NCBI GenBank assembly: GCA_014385025.1
Contig: JACRTB010000006.1
Coordinates: forward strand, 62,001-126,000
DNA: 64,000 nt
Direction: 5' to 3'
DNA from: Yanshouia hominis
GTDB lineage: Bacteria > Bacillota > Clostridia > Oscillospirales > Ruminococcaceae
Of the stretch, positions 9,624-20,831 are shown piece by piece (position 1 is the first letter of the stretch; the number at the start of each line of letters is the position of its first letter). The notes under the pieces were generated by a model, which was given only the letters and a program-made list of their open reading frames with translations, was not told where the DNA came from and searched no databases. The position numbers were made by a program, and so were the translations under genes.

Positions 9624-10919
9624 ATGCTCGATACGCTGAGAAACGCATGGAAAATTGAGGATCTCAGAAAGAAACTTCTCTTCACCTTTTTCATCCTGAT
9701 GCTCACCCGGATCGGTTCCCAGATCCCGGTGCCGTTCCTCGATCCCAGCGCCCTTACCAGCATGGTGTCGAGCACCGGCGGCATTTTCAGCTATCTGGAT
9801 ATGCTGACCGGCGGCGCGTTCTCGCGCAGCACCCTCTTCGCACTTTCGATCTCGCCGTACATCACGGCTTCGATCGTCATCCAGCTTCTCACCGTTGCGA
9901 TTCCCTATCTTGAGAATCTGGCGAAGGAAGGCGAGGAAGGCAAGCGCAGAATCAACAAGATCACCCGCTATACCACCCTGGCGCTGGCGTTCCTGCAGGC
10001 GTTTGCCTACACCATGCTGCTCAACAATCAGGGCGCGATTCAGAGCTTTGAAGGCTGGCAGTACTACTTTGCCCGCATCATCATCATCCTCTGCTTCACC
10101 GCAGGCGCGATGCTGATCGTGTTCATGGGCGAGCGGATTGACGCCAAGGGCATCGGCAACGGCATCTCGATGATTCTGTTCATCGGCATCGTCTCCCGCG
10201 GCGGCGCCGTGATCAACACAATGATCGCCTATCTCAAGCTGGCGGTCGAGGGCGCGACCTATTATTTCTTCGCGGTCCCGTTTGTCATTGTGCTGTTCCT
10301 CGCGGTCATCGCCTTCATCATTGTGATGACCAACGCCGAGCGGCGGATTCCGGTGCAGTATGCCAAGCGGATCGTCGGCAGAAAGCAGTACGGCGGCCAG
10401 TCGACCTTCATCCCGATCAAGGTCAACATGTCCGGCGTTCTGCCGATCATCTTTGCCTCGACCCTGCTTGCCATCCCGACCACCATCAAGGGCTTTGTCC
10501 AGATTTCGGATACGTCCTTCTTCGGCAAGTTCCTGAACCTCTTCAATTACAACACCATCTGGTATGGCCTGTTGTACTTCTTCCTCATCATGGGATTCAG
10601 CTACTTTTATGTGGCGATTCAGTACAATCCCATTGAGATCTCCAACAACATCCGCAAGAACAGCGGAACGGTTCCGGGCATCCGTCCCGGCAAGCCGACC
10701 TCCGACTATATTGCGAAGATCGTCTCCAAGACCACCTTCCTCGGCGGTCTGTTCCTGAGTGTGATCGCGGTGGCGCCGATCGGCGTCGGCGCGCTGACCC
10801 GTATGAATATCTCTCTTGGCGGTACGTCGGTGATCATCGTTGTCGGCGTTGCCCTCGATATGGTTCGCCAGCTCGAGAGCCAGATGATGATGCGTCACTA
10901 TAAGGGCTTCCTGGAATAA
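9624..10919 (+). CDS. secY: Protein translocase subunit SecY
   Basis: SecY is the channel of the general secretion pathway. The 431-residue product has about ten hydrophobic segments. The N-terminal half includes RIGSQIPVPFLDPSA and the plug-region FALSISPYITASI. The cytoplasmic loop AERRIPVQYAKRIVGRK, used for SecA and ribosome contact, is near residues 236-252. The ATG lies one base after rplO. Confidence 0.98.
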   Translation: MLDTLRNAWKIEDLRKKLLFTFFILMLTRIGSQIPVPFLDPSALTSMVSSTGGIFSYLDMLTGGAFSRSTLFALSISPYITASIVIQLLTVAIPYLENLAKEGEEGKRRINKITRYTTLALAFLQAFAYTMLLNNQGAIQSFEGWQYYFARIIIILCFTAGAMLIVFMGERIDAKGIGNGISMILFIGIVSRGGAVINTMIAYLKLAVEGATYYFFAVPFVIVLFLAVIAFIIVMTNAERRIPVQYAKRIVGRKQYGGQSTFIPIKVNMSGVLPIIFASTLLAIPTTIKGFVQISDTSFFGKFLNLFNYNTIWYGLLYFFLIMGFSYFYVAIQYNPIEISNNIRKNSGTVPGIRPGKPTSDYIAKIVSKTTFLGGLFLSVIAVAPIGVGALTRMNISLGGTSVIIVVGVALDMVRQLESQMMMRHYKGFLE

Positions 10920-10934
10920 GGTTGGAGGAAGATC

Positions 10935-11570
10935 ATGAAGATGATACTACTCGGCGCACCCGGCGCAGGGAAGGGCACCCAGGCGGAAATTCTTTCGAAG
11001 CGGCTCGGCCTCGTCATCATCGGGACCGGCAATATCATCCGTGAGGCGATCGCCTCCGGCTCTGAGCTCGGGAGAAAATTTCAGTCCTACACCGACCGCG
11101 GGGCGCTTGTCCCCGACGATCTGGTGGTCGAGATGGTCGCCGACCGTCTCGCAAAGCCGGACTGCAGCGGCCGCTACATCCTTGACGGCTTCCCCCGCAC
11201 GGTGGTGCAGGCGGAAAAGTTTGAGGAGATCGGCGGACGTGTGGACGCGGTCATTAACCTGGTGATCTCGGACGAAGAGATCATGGAGCGGATGACCGGC
11301 CGGCGGGTCTGTGAAAAGTGCGGCACTCCCTACCATATCCACAATAACCCGCCCGCCGAGGCAGGGATCTGCGACAAATGCGGCGGTGCGCTCGTCACCC
11401 GAAAGGACGACGCCCCCGAGACGGTCGCCAAGCGGCTGAAGGTTTATCACGAGCAGACCGAGCCGCTGGTCGATTTCTACCGGACGCACGGGGTGCTGAC
11501 CTCACTGGACGCGGCGCAGGGGATGGACCGGGTCACCGAAGAAATCCTTGCAGCGGTCGGAGAAAAGTAA
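10935..11570 (+). CDS. adk: Adenylate kinase
   Basis: Interconverts ATP, ADP and AMP. The 211-residue product has the P-loop GAPGAGKGT at residues 7-15, the AMP-binding YILDGFPRT, and a long lid with four cysteines (CEKC and CDKC) that should bind zinc, as in Gram-positive enzymes. It follows secY with a GGAGGA site; one base separates it from map. Confidence 0.98.
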   Translation: MKMILLGAPGAGKGTQAEILSKRLGLVIIGTGNIIREAIASGSELGRKFQSYTDRGALVPDDLVVEMVADRLAKPDCSGRYILDGFPRTVVQAEKFEEIGGRVDAVINLVISDEEIMERMTGRRVCEKCGTPYHIHNNPPAEAGICDKCGGALVTRKDDAPETVAKRLKVYHEQTEPLVDFYRTHGVLTSLDAAQGMDRVTEEILAAVGEK

Positions 11571-11571
11571 C

Positions 11572-12321
11572 ATGGTGATCTTAAAAACACAACAGGAGCT
11601 TCAGAAGATGCGCAAGGCCGGCGCGCTCACCGCGCAGGCCCTGCATGCGGGCGGCGCCGCGGTGCGCCCCGGCGTTACCACCGCGGAAATCGACCATGTC
11701 GTGCATGACTTCATCACCAGGCATGGGGCGGTTCCTTCCTTCCTCGGCTACGGCGGGTTCCCCGCCTCGGCCTGCATCTCGGTCAACGACGAGGTGATCC
11801 ATGGCATTCCCGGCGGAAAAGTAATCCGCGAAGGGGATATTGTGAGCATCGACGTCGGCGCAAAGATCGGCGGCTATCACGGCGACTCAGCCTGCACCTT
11901 CCCCTGCGGGAGGATCTCAGACGGGGCGCAAAGCCTGCTCGACGCGACAAAACTGGCGCTTGAAAAGGGAATTGCCGCGGCACAGCCCGGCAGCCGGATC
12001 GGCGACGTTGCCCACGCGGTGCAGTCGACCGTCGAGCCGCTTGGCTTTTCGGTCGTCCGGGAATATGTCGGGCATGGGGTCGGCCGGGATCTCCACGAGG
12101 AACCGGAGGTGCCCAACTTCGGGCACGCGGGGCATGGAATCCGGCTGGTTCCCGGCATGGTTATCGCAATCGAGCCGATGATCAACGCCGGAGCGTTCGC
12201 GGTGAAGGTGCTCGGCAACGACTGGACGGTGGTGACCCGGGACGGTTCGCTCTCGGCCCACTTTGAGCATACTGTCGCCATCACTCCCGGTGGGCCGGTC
12301 ATCCTGACCGCCCTGCCCTGA
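11572..12321 (+). CDS. map: Methionine aminopeptidase, type I
   Basis: Removes N-terminal formyl-free methionine. The 249-residue product from the ATG at 11572 has the pita-bread fold signatures: SIDVGAKIGGYHGDSACTF with two metal aspartates, GHGVGRDLHEEP with the metal histidine, and EPMI and EHTVAIT with the metal glutamates. The ATG follows the adk stop by one base. An upstream extension to 11548 lies inside adk. Confidence 0.97.
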   Translation: MVILKTQQELQKMRKAGALTAQALHAGGAAVRPGVTTAEIDHVVHDFITRHGAVPSFLGYGGFPASACISVNDEVIHGIPGGKVIREGDIVSIDVGAKIGGYHGDSACTFPCGRISDGAQSLLDATKLALEKGIAAAQPGSRIGDVAHAVQSTVEPLGFSVVREYVGHGVGRDLHEEPEVPNFGHAGHGIRLVPGMVIAIEPMINAGAFAVKVLGNDWTVVTRDGSLSAHFEHTVAITPGGPVILTALP

Positions 12322-12333
12322 CGGGTGGCGGCA

Positions 12334-12588
12334 ATGGAGCGGGGACAGATTGTGAAGAGCCTTGCGGGACGGGACGCCGGCGAATGGTTTGCCGTCGTCT
12401 CAGCCGGGGAGGACTTCGCTCTGCTGGCCAACGGCCGGGAACGGCCGCTTGAGCGTCCCAAGAAGAAGCGCAGGAAGCACCTCGCTTTGACCGCCGGGGC
12501 GCTGGACGAAGAGGCCCTGCGCTCAAACCGGTCGCTGCGCGCCGCACTCAGCTGCTTTTGCGAGCATTGTGATGAAGGAGGGAAATAA
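12334..12588 (+). CDS. KOW-domain RNA-binding protein
   Basis: An 84-residue protein starting [20 protein letters not shown], which matches a KOW/L14e-like fold of about 55 residues followed by a basic patch ([12 protein letters not shown]). Genes of this kind are common between map and infA in Clostridia and are annotated as RNA-binding proteins of unknown role. The ATG at 12334 was chosen; a GTG at 12325 in the same frame is possible. The ribosome-binding site is weak, so coupling to map is likely. Confidence 0.85.
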   Translation: MERGQIVKSLAGRDAGEWFAVVSAGEDFALLANGRERPLERPKKKRRKHLALTAGALDEEALRSNRSLRAALSCFCEHCDEGGK

Positions 12589-12590
12589 TC

Positions 12591-12809
12591 TTGGCAAAGG
12601 ATGACGTCATTGAGGTGGAGGGCATCGTCAAAGAGGCGCTCCCCAACGCACAGTTCATCGTTGAGATTCAGGGTGGTCATAAGCTGCACGCCCATATTTC
12701 GGGCAAGCTGCGGATGAACTTCATCCGTATCCTTCCCGGAGATAAGGTCACCATGGAGATTTCTCCGTATGACCTGACCAAGGGTCGGATCACCTGGAGA
12801 TCGAAATAA
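12591..12809 (+). CDS. infA: Translation initiation factor IF-1
   Basis: IF-1 occupies the 30S A site during initiation. The 72-residue product, the exact family length, uses a TTG start at 12591 after AAGGAGGG. It begins [19 protein letters not shown] and ends [12 protein letters not shown]. It lies two bases after the KOW gene. Confidence 0.98.
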   Translation: MAKDDVIEVEGIVKEALPNAQFIVEIQGGHKLHAHISGKLRMNFIRILPGDKVTMEISPYDLTKGRITWRSK

Positions 12810-12913
12810 CCAAAAAGCAATCCCGCTGCCAGCGGAAACGGGCGGCGCCGGGCAGCGGATCGGGATTTCCGTTTTCGTTTTGAGCCGCCGCTAGAAGTAT
12901 GGAGGTATTTATC
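12810..12913 (+). other. Hairpin in the infA-rpmJ spacer
   Basis: AATCCCG and CTGCC (12819-12830) pair with GGCAG and CGGGATT (12851-12867), leaving a five-base bulge on the 3' arm. The 3' side continues TCCGTTTTCGTTTTG. The structure could be a partial terminator or RNA-processing site that sets relative expression within the operon; no known motif was recognised. Confidence 0.5.
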
Positions 12914-13027
12914 ATGAAAGTAAGACCTTCCGTGAAGCCGATGTGCGACAAGTGCAAGGTGATCAAACGCAAAGGTCGCGTCATGGTGATCTGCGAAAAC
13001 CCCAAGCACAAGCAGCGCCAGGGCTAA
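12914..13027 (+). CDS. rpmJ: 50S ribosomal protein L36
   Basis: A 37-residue gene: [18 protein letters not shown] followed by a basic tail ending KHKQRQG. The cysteine pair CDKC with a later Cys and His marks the zinc-binding form. GGAGGT precedes the ATG by 7 nt, and its place between infA and rpsM is the standard one. Confidence 0.97.
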   Translation: MKVRPSVKPMCDKCKVIKRKGRVMVICENPKHKQRQG

Positions 13028-13060
13028 CGCCAACCGAAAACATTGGAGGTGTAACAAAGT

Positions 13061-13429
13061 ATGGCACGTATCGCTGGTATTGACATGCCTCGCGAGAAGC
13101 GCGTTGAGATCGGTCTGACCTATATTTTCGGCATCGGCCGCAAGACCGCCAACGACATCCTCAAGGCCACCGGCATCAACCCCGACACCCGCGTTAAGGA
13201 CCTCACCGAAGCCGACGAGGCCCTGCTGCGCGAATATATCGACAAGCACCTGACCGTTGAGGGCGACCTGAGAAGCCGCGTCCAGCTCGACATCAAGCGC
13301 CTCGTCGAGATCGGCTGCTACCGTGGCGTCCGCCACAGAAAGGGCCTTCCGGTCAGGGGACAGCGTTCCAAGACCAACGCCCGTACCCGCAAAGGTCCCA
13401 AGAAGACCATTGCCAACAAGAAAAAGTAA
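13061..13429 (+). CDS. rpsM: 30S ribosomal protein S13
   Basis: S13 forms bridges to the large subunit from the head. The 122-residue product begins [20 protein letters not shown] and contains [20 protein letters not shown] with a basic C-terminus. It has normal length, and TTGGAGGT precedes the ATG. Confidence 0.98.
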   Translation: MARIAGIDMPREKRVEIGLTYIFGIGRKTANDILKATGINPDTRVKDLTEADEALLREYIDKHLTVEGDLRSRVQLDIKRLVEIGCYRGVRHRKGLPVRGQRSKTNARTRKGPKKTIANKKK

Positions 13430-13447
13430 GGGAGGGGCAAGAACAAA

Positions 13448-13852
13448 ATGGCGAAACAGCAGAAAAAGGGCGCCGTTACCCGCACCAGACGCCGCGAGCG
13501 CAAGAATATCGAGCGCGGGGCTGCCCATATCCAGTCCACTTTTAACAACACCATCGTCACCATCACCGACACCCAGGGTAACGCCCTTTCGTGGGCCTCG
13601 GCCGGCGGACTCGGATTCAGAGGTTCGAGAAAGTCGACTCCGTTCGCCGCGCAGACCGCCGCGGAGACCGCTGCCAAGGCTGCGATGGAGCACGGCCTCA
13701 AGACCGTCGAAGTGTATGTCAAGGGCCCCGGCTCCGGCCGTGAGGCTGCGATCAGAGCGCTTCAGGCCGCCGGACTCGAGGTCAGCCTGATCAAGGATGT
13801 CACCCCGATTCCCCACAATGGATGCCGTCCTCCCAAGAGAAGACGCGTCTAA
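13448..13852 (+). CDS. rpsK: 30S ribosomal protein S11
   Basis: S11 lies on the platform near the anti-Shine-Dalgarno. The 134-residue product contains [18 protein letters not shown] and ends [17 protein letters not shown], the conserved tail. It starts after GGGAGGGG and sits between rpsM and rpsD. Confidence 0.98.
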   Translation: MAKQQKKGAVTRTRRRERKNIERGAAHIQSTFNNTIVTITDTQGNALSWASAGGLGFRGSRKSTPFAAQTAAETAAKAAMEHGLKTVEVYVKGPGSGREAAIRALQAAGLEVSLIKDVTPIPHNGCRPPKRRRV

Positions 13853-13877
13853 TCACGATATAAGGAGGAATTGATTC

Positions 13878-14474
13878 ATGGCTACAAACAAGCAGCCTGT
13901 CCTGAAGAGATGCAAGACCCTGAAGATCTCTCCGGCTGTCATGGGCATCCACAAGGAAACCCACCGCAACCAGAAGCAGAACATGCGCAGAAAGCAGAGC
14001 GAATATGCGCTGCAGCTTCAGGAGAAGCAGAAGCTGAAGTTTATCTATGGCGTGCTCGAGAAGCAGTTTCATAAATATTTCCTGATGGCCGACAAGGCGC
14101 AGGGCATTACCGGTGAGGTTCTGCTGCAGCTGCTGGAGCGCCGTCTCGACAATGTGGTGTTCCGCCTCGGCTATGCCAATACCCGCCGCGAGGCCAGACA
14201 GCTCATCGGCCACGGCCACTTTACCGTCAATGGCGCGAAGGTTGATATCCCTTCCTATCTCGTCAAGGCCGGTGATGTCATCGCGGTCCGCGAGAAGAGC
14301 CGTTCCTCGGTCAAGTTTGCCCAGATCATGGAAGCGAACGCCAAGTGGCTCGTTCCCAAGTGGCTGACCAAGGACGCCAACAACTTCTCCGGCACCGTGG
14401 TCGCCCTTCCCGCCCGTGAGGAGCTTGATTTCGAGTGCGCAGAGCACCTCGTCGTCGAGTTGTACTCCAAGTAA
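13878..14474 (+). CDS. rpsD: 30S ribosomal protein S4
   Basis: S4 nucleates 16S rRNA assembly. The 198-residue product has the S4 RNA-binding domain around residues 90-150 ([22 protein letters not shown]). Its N-terminus, [19 protein letters not shown], lacks the cysteine cluster of zinc-type S4, so this is the zinc-free form. AAGGAGGA precedes the ATG. Confidence 0.97.
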   Translation: MATNKQPVLKRCKTLKISPAVMGIHKETHRNQKQNMRRKQSEYALQLQEKQKLKFIYGVLEKQFHKYFLMADKAQGITGEVLLQLLERRLDNVVFRLGYANTRREARQLIGHGHFTVNGAKVDIPSYLVKAGDVIAVREKSRSSVKFAQIMEANAKWLVPKWLTKDANNFSGTVVALPAREELDFECAEHLVVELYSK

Positions 14475-14543
14475 CCCCTTTTTGTCAATCAGCAGGGGAA
14501 CGACACGAAACGGCCCTGCGGCCGTTCGAAAGGGAGGGTTATT

Positions 14544-15506
14544 ATGGTTAAAATTATCGAGCCCAAGGTTGAAACTGCACAGCTCTCGAACGACGGGCGC
14601 TACGGAAGATTTGTGGCGGAGCCGCTCGATCGCGGTTTTGGTACCACGCTGGGCAACAGCTTAAGACGTGTGCTTCTCTCCTCGCTTCCCGGCGTTGCTG
14701 TGATTTCGGTGAAAATCGATGGCGTCCAGCATGAGTTTTCCACCATCGAGGGCGTCAAGGAGGATGTCACCGAGATCATCCTCAACATCAAGAGCCTGAA
14801 TGCCAAGCTCTACTGCGAAGGCCCGAAGACTGTTCGGATCGACGCGGAGGGCGAGTGCGAAGTCACTGCCGGGAGCATCCTCTGTCAGGATGATCCCGAT
14901 ATTGAGATCCTCGATCCCGACCTGCACATCGCGACGGTCGGAGAGGGCGGCAGGCTCACGATGGAGATCACCCTGCAGAAGGGCCAGGGCTATGTTCCGG
15001 CCGACCGCAACAAGGTCATCGAGCTGGAAAAGGCCCCGATCGGCACCATCGCGGTGGACAGCATCTACACCCCCGTCCTCAAGGTCAACTACACCGTTGA
15101 GAACACCCGTGTGGAGCAGATTACCGACTATGACAAGCTGACCCTGGAGGTCTGGACAGACGGCACGATTTCCGCAAAGGAAGCCGTGAGTCTGGCGGCC
15201 AAGATCCTCAATCGACAACTCAACCACTTCGTCGATCTGTCCGACGAGACCTTCTCGACCGAGATCCTTGAAAAGAAGGAAGACTCGAGCAAGGAGAAGG
15301 CCCTTGAGATGACAATTGAAGAGCTTGACCTGTCGGTGCGGGCATTCAACTGCCTCAAGCGCGCGGGGGTCAACACCGTTGGCGATCTTGTCAACAAGTC
15401 GCCCGAGGAAATGATGAAGGTCAGAAACCTCGGGAAGAAGTCGCTCGAGGAGGTCATTGCCAAGCTCCAGTCGCTCGGCTTTGATCTGAGCAGGGAAGAG
15501 GAGTAA
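14544..15506 (+). CDS. rpoA: RNA polymerase subunit alpha
   Basis: The alpha subunit dimerises to nucleate RNA polymerase. The 320-residue product has the N-terminal assembly domain ([20 protein letters not shown], residues 31-50), a linker near 230-250, and the C-terminal DNA-binding domain ([19 protein letters not shown]). An AAGGGAGGG site precedes the ATG. It lies between rpsD and rplQ, the conserved alpha-operon order. Confidence 0.98.
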   Translation: MVKIIEPKVETAQLSNDGRYGRFVAEPLDRGFGTTLGNSLRRVLLSSLPGVAVISVKIDGVQHEFSTIEGVKEDVTEIILNIKSLNAKLYCEGPKTVRIDAEGECEVTAGSILCQDDPDIEILDPDLHIATVGEGGRLTMEITLQKGQGYVPADRNKVIELEKAPIGTIAVDSIYTPVLKVNYTVENTRVEQITDYDKLTLEVWTDGTISAKEAVSLAAKILNRQLNHFVDLSDETFSTEILEKKEDSSKEKALEMTIEELDLSVRAFNCLKRAGVNTVGDLVNKSPEEMMKVRNLGKKSLEEVIAKLQSLGFDLSREEE

Positions 15507-15550
15507 TCCCTCTTTGGTCCAAAGACAACTCATGTAAGGAGTGAAATACA

Positions 15551-15892
15551 ATGCCAGGCACAAGAAAACTCGGCAGAACCAGCGATCATCGCATGGCGAT
15601 GCTCCGGGCGATGGTGACCTACCTGATGGAGAACGGCCGCATTGAGACGACCGTCACCCGCGCGAAGGAGGTCCGCTCGGCGGCGGAAAAGATTATTACC
15701 ACCGCCAAGCGCGGCGACCTGCATTCCAAGCGTCAGGTCTTTTCTTTCATCACCAAGGAGACGGTGGCCAAGAAGGTCATCGACGAGCTCGGCCCCAAGT
15801 ACAAGGATCAGAACGGCGGATATTGCCGGATTATCCGCACCGGCCCCCGCCGCGGCGACGCGGCTGAGATGGCAATCATCGAGCTGGTGTAA
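15551..15892 (+). CDS. rplQ: 50S ribosomal protein L17
   Basis: The 113-residue L17 begins [19 protein letters not shown] and ends [14 protein letters not shown], the standard family ends. AAGGAGTG precedes the ATG. It is the last gene of the superoperon, and a strong terminator follows. Confidence 0.98.
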   Translation: MPGTRKLGRTSDHRMAMLRAMVTYLMENGRIETTVTRAKEVRSAAEKIITTAKRGDLHSKRQVFSFITKETVAKKVIDELGPKYKDQNGGYCRIIRTGPRRGDAAEMAIIELV

Positions 15893-15903
15893 TTTGTCCT
15901 TCC

Positions 15904-15940
15904 AAAAAGGAGCTGCTTCAAAAGAAGCAGCTCCTTTTTT
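15904..15940 (+). terminator. Intrinsic terminator of the ribosomal superoperon
   Basis: A near-perfect 16-bp stem: 15904-15919 pairs with the strand from 15924, around an AAAA loop, with a run of six T at the end. It follows rplQ by 12 nt and separates the plus-strand ribosomal block from the minus-strand genes. Confidence 0.97.
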
Positions 15941-15964
15941 AGGCTTTCGGGTCCGAAGGCCGGG

Positions 15965-17446
<1,482 letters not shown>

Positions 17447-17497
17447 ATGGTTTGTACCTCGTTCAAAGGATTTAAGGGGCCATAAGAGGCCTCTGTT

Positions 17498-17524
17498 CAT
17501 CCTATGCCCGAGAGGGAAAAGGGT
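17498..17524 (-). promoter_or_regulatory. Possible mother-cell sigma (SigK-like) promoter for the collagen gene
   Basis: On the minus strand AC (17523-17524) is followed after 16 nt by CATAGGATG (CATA at 17503-17506), resembling the AC-N16-CATA pattern of SigK promoters. It lies 52 nt before the collagen start. The match is short and could be chance. Confidence 0.3.
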
Positions 17525-17553
17525 TCGCCCTCCGAAACCGGGGGGATGAAAAT

Positions 17554-17584
17554 GCCCGACAGCGAAAGACTTCCGCTGCCGGGT
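17554..17584 (-). terminator. Probable terminator after the racemase gene
   Basis: On the minus strand CCCGGCAGCG pairs with CGCTGTCGGG around a nine-base loop, followed by CATTTTC. It begins 9 nt after the racemase stop. The T tract is weak, so partial read-through into the collagen gene is possible. Confidence 0.55.
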
Positions 17585-17593
17585 GTGAAAGTT

Positions 17594-18667
17594 TTAAAGC
17601 TGGTCCTCATAAACCTTTTCGACATAATCAGAGGTAAAAGCACGCATGGTGGAAAAATATCCAAGCTGCAAGGCGACGGAATCCCCCACATGGTAGGAGC
17701 GTTCGCTGTCGGTGAGGTCAAGCATCAGGTGGTCTGAGCTGGCCCCCAGCATCAGGATTCCGGGGTCCAGAGGAAGGGCGGTCTCCGCGTCAAAATCCTG
17801 TTTCCCCAGCGCACAGACCGCCTTGAGCCGGTGCGGGCCGCGATCAACCGGGGAGGGCCGGTTCCCATAGGAATCAACCCCGATCTGCCCCCATGGGAGG
17901 GAGGGCTTCTCTTTCAGCTCGACAATTTCGCATTCGAGCGTAAACACATCACGGAAGGTGTCGGGCAGGAACTGGTATTTGGCGCGTTCCTTGCCGAAGA
18001 GGACCGATTCGCCGAGCCGCAGGTTGTTGACTCCTTCGGGGATGCCGCCGCGAAGCATCAGGTCGATGGTGGCGGAATTTCCGCCACTGACAACCGGCAG
18101 GGGAAATCCCACCGCGTCGGAGATGCGCTGTGCCAGAGCGCACAGCTCGGCCATTTTTCCGGCGTCGGGCTGAACAAAGGAGAAACAGGTGAGATTGACC
18201 CCCAGACCATAAAGCTCGGCTCCCCGCATGAGCGCGGTTTCCCGCGCGTCGGCGAGCAGCTCGCCGTAATCGACGTACCCTTCGCGGATGTCCCCGAGAT
18301 CCGCCATGAGGATGATTTTGTGCCGCCGCCCCTGCCGCAGCGCCTCACGGTCAATTGCCCGGATCACCTCGATTTCGGAGTTGAGCGAGGCGTCGGCGAA
18401 ACGTACCAGATCCTCCGTCTCGCTGAGCATCGGAGGACGGATCAGCCATTTTTCGGCGGGGAGTCCCTCCAGGCGGCGCAGATTGGCGACGCGGGAATCC
18501 CCCAGCATCGAAATGCCGCCCTGTATCAGGATGTCCGCGATGATGGGATCTCCGCGGAAAACCTTGGTGACGCCGGTTATGCGGATGCCGTGCTGTGCGC
18601 AGAGCCGGGAAAGGGTCCGGACGTTGCGGCGCAGGTGCGCCAGATTGATTCGAAGACGTGGATACAT
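17594..18667 (-). CDS. PLP-dependent amino-acid racemase (alanine/ornithine racemase family)
   Basis: A 357-residue fold-type III PLP enzyme. The N-terminal MYPRLRINLAHLRRNVRTL and the PLP-lysine motif GVTKVFRGD (about residues 32-40) match the Orr/YhfX-type branch (ornithine racemase and relatives) better than classical Alr. It lies upstream of the collagen-like gene and downstream of an alanine symporter on the same strand, which suggests an amino-acid isomer role. The substrate cannot be fixed from sequence. Confidence 0.85.
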   Translation of the reverse strand: MYPRLRINLAHLRRNVRTLSRLCAQHGIRITGVTKVFRGDPIIADILIQGGISMLGDSRVANLRRLEGLPAEKWLIRPPMLSETEDLVRFADASLNSEIEVIRAIDREALRQGRRHKIILMADLGDIREGYVDYGELLADARETALMRGAELYGLGVNLTCFSFVQPDAGKMAELCALAQRISDAVGFPLPVVSGGNSATIDLMLRGGIPEGVNNLRLGESVLFGKERAKYQFLPDTFRDVFTLECEIVELKEKPSLPWGQIGVDSYGNRPSPVDRGPHRLKAVCALGKQDFDAETALPLDPGILMLGASSDHLMLDLTDSERSYHVGDSVALQLGYFSTMRAFTSDYVEKVYEDQL

Positions 18668-18751
18668 AGAAACCTCCAGTGCCTTGTTTGGCGGAAGAGA
18701 CTGCCCGCCCGGTTTCCCCGGGCGGGCAGTGCGGGTTTTTCAAAAATGGAA

Positions 18752-20155
18752 TCAGTTCCAGAAATCGGTTTTTTCCTTAAGTCCGATGGCGGCGGCCTTA
18801 AATACAGGCTTTTTGCCTTCGCGCTGCTGGGCGATGTAATCGTTGAGCGCCGCGACCGCAGGCCCGCCGAGCAGGCAGATCACCGGCAGGTTGATGATGG
18901 CCATGATGCCCATCAGAACGTCGGCGAGATCCCAGACCAGGCCCATGCTCAGACCCGCGCCGACAAAGATAACGAGGGCGGCGCAGAGACGGAAGATGGT
19001 CATAAAGGTCTTGCCGGGCATCCGCTTCATGACATAGGCGAGGCACTTATCCACATAGAAGAAGTTGCCAAGCAGGGTGGTAAAGGCGAAAAGGACCATC
19101 GAAATGGTAATAAAGACCGGGCCGATCGCTCCAAACGAAGCGGTGAGCGCCGCCTGCACATAGGGAGCGCCGGCAAGCTCGGGAGCCGGGGTGACGCCGG
19201 AGCAGAGGCACATCAGAGCGGTGCAGGTGCAGAGCAGCAGGGTATCGATAAAGACCGACAGCATCTGCACGAGGCCCTGCTTCACCGGGTGGCTGACATC
19301 GGCCGAAGCCGCAGCGTTCGGGGCGGAGCCGACGCCCGCCTCGTTCGAGAAGAGACCGCGCTTAATGCCGTACATGACACAGGAACCGGCGAAGCCGCCG
19401 AAGATGGCCTGCACGTCGAAAGCCTCGGCAAAGATGCGGGCAAAGACCGACGGTACCAGATTGATATGCATGATCGTCACCAGCAGGGCGACCAGGACAT
19501 AAAGGCAGCCCATAATCGGCACAAGGGCCGAGGTAACCTTGACGATACGCTTGCCTCCGCCGAGGATGCAGTAACCCACCAGCACCGCGAGAATCGCGCC
19601 GATCACCCAGGGGGTAACGGTGGGATTATAAAAGCTGTAGACGCTGAAGGTGGACTGCAGGTTATAGGCGGCAAGCATATTGAAGCCGCCGGCGTAGGTA
19701 AGCAGCAAACTGATGCAGAACAGCACGGCCAGCGGACGGTTGTGCAGGGCCGCTTCGATGTAATAGGCGGGGCCGCCGTAGCTGCCGCCCTCGGGATCTC
19801 TCTTTTTATAGATCTGGGCAAGAGTGCTCTCGATAAAGGCGGAAGCGCCGCCGATGATCGCAATCAGCCACATCCAAAACACAGAGCCGTATCCGCCGAG
19901 GCAGATGGCGGTGGAAATTCCGACGATGTTGCCGGTGCCGACGCGGGACGCGGTTGAGACCATCAGCGCCTGAAAGGAGGAAATGGCGCCTTCGGTTTCG
20001 GGTTTTTCCATCACGACGGCAATCGACTCCTTAAAGAGCCGGAACTGGACAAACTTGGTGCGGAAGGTAAAATAGAGGCCAACGGCCAGCAGCAGGATAA
20101 TGAGCAGCTTTCCATACATAAAGCCGCTGATATTTCCGATCAGGGTTGCAAACAT
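18752..20155 (-). CDS. Alanine:cation symporter, AGCS family
   Basis: A 467-residue membrane protein with about eleven hydrophobic segments, taking up alanine or glycine with sodium. Family motifs include SSFQALMVSTASRVGTGNI (N-terminal third) and LFSNEAGVGSAPNAAASA (middle). The ATG at 20155 is preferred; a GTG at 20167 is in frame. It precedes the racemase, with an 84-nt gap, so uptake and racemisation of the same amino acid is plausible. Confidence 0.93.
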   Translation of the reverse strand: MFATLIGNISGFMYGKLLIILLLAVGLYFTFRTKFVQFRLFKESIAVVMEKPETEGAISSFQALMVSTASRVGTGNIVGISTAICLGGYGSVFWMWLIAIIGGASAFIESTLAQIYKKRDPEGGSYGGPAYYIEAALHNRPLAVLFCISLLLTYAGGFNMLAAYNLQSTFSVYSFYNPTVTPWVIGAILAVLVGYCILGGGKRIVKVTSALVPIMGCLYVLVALLVTIMHINLVPSVFARIFAEAFDVQAIFGGFAGSCVMYGIKRGLFSNEAGVGSAPNAAASADVSHPVKQGLVQMLSVFIDTLLLCTCTALMCLCSGVTPAPELAGAPYVQAALTASFGAIGPVFITISMVLFAFTTLLGNFFYVDKCLAYVMKRMPGKTFMTIFRLCAALVIFVGAGLSMGLVWDLADVLMGIMAIINLPVICLLGGPAVAALNDYIAQQREGKKPVFKAAAIGLKEKTDFWN

Positions 20156-20530
20156 AACTCTACTCACTCTCTTTCTCTGTCTTCATGGCCCGAAAACCGG
20201 GTGCTGTATCCCCGCGCCTTGCATCATGGCGGGGTGGGACGGATGATTGGGGAAATCCTCCTCTCATGGTCAATTGGAGCAGGGGATGCCGGGAAAGCTG
20301 TGCCGTGGGAGGGGGCTGCGTCCGCTCTGCATCATCGACGGACGGCCGGGACGGCGACCGCCGTCAACCCTCCTTTCAGACTTTTCTATTTTACCATTTT
20401 TAATGAACTGTGAATAGTTTTTATCCGATTGAAAAAGGGAGAATCAGAAATTTCTAAAGAAATGACAGAAAATTTGTCTGATCCTTGTGAATGTCTCAAC
20501 ACAAAATTCCCCGGCCGCACGGACGGACAG

Positions 20531-20766
20531 GTTGGGCCGCGTCATCCCACCGCCCCGCGTGGGGCGGAAACTCCGAAGGCATAAGGGAGCGGCTGGGTCG
20601 CGCCATCCCACCGCCCCGCATGGCGGAACCCCCAGAGGAATAAGGGAACGGTTGGGCCGCGTCATCCACCGCCCCGCATGGCGGAACCCCCGGAGGCGTA
20701 AGAGGGCGGCTGGGCCGCGTCATCCACCGCCCAGCGTGGCGGAACCCCCGGAGGCATGAGAGGGCA
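20531..20766. repeat. Four tandem repeats of 58-61 bp
   Basis: Copies start at 20531, 20592, 20651 and 20709. Each contains the core CCGCCCCGC..GGCGG, an imperfect palindrome, then GGAACCCCCGGAGG and a purine-rich tail. Copies are about 85-90 percent alike by eye. The array lies between the ends of tsaD and the symporter promoter region. Confidence 0.9.
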
Positions 20767-20784
20767 GGCCCCTGTGATGATTCG

Positions 20785-20831
20785 CCGCGGGGCAAAGCAA
20801 AGCCCCGCGGGAAGCCCGGTCCCTGCGGGGC
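20785..20831 (-). terminator. Probable tsaD terminator with alternative hairpins
   Basis: GCCCCGC at 20802 can pair with GCGGGGC at 20825 or with the upstream copy at 20785-20793 (CCGCGGGGC with GCCCCGCGG). On the minus strand the first form is followed by TTTGCTTTG. It lies 30 nt after the tsaD stop. Confidence 0.6.

Noticed and set aside
9543-10898. 451-residue minus-strand open frame
   Set aside because: Antisense of secY and rich in charged residues typical of such shadows.
17831-19957. 708-residue plus-strand open frame
   Set aside because: It is antisense to the racemase and the symporter, both clear families; it has no family features.
20168-20380. Glycine riboswitch before the symporter
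   Set aside because: AGCS genes often carry one, but the core motifs were not found in the leader.
20531-20766. CRISPR array
   Set aside because: Whole units repeat without unique spacers and no cas genes are nearby.
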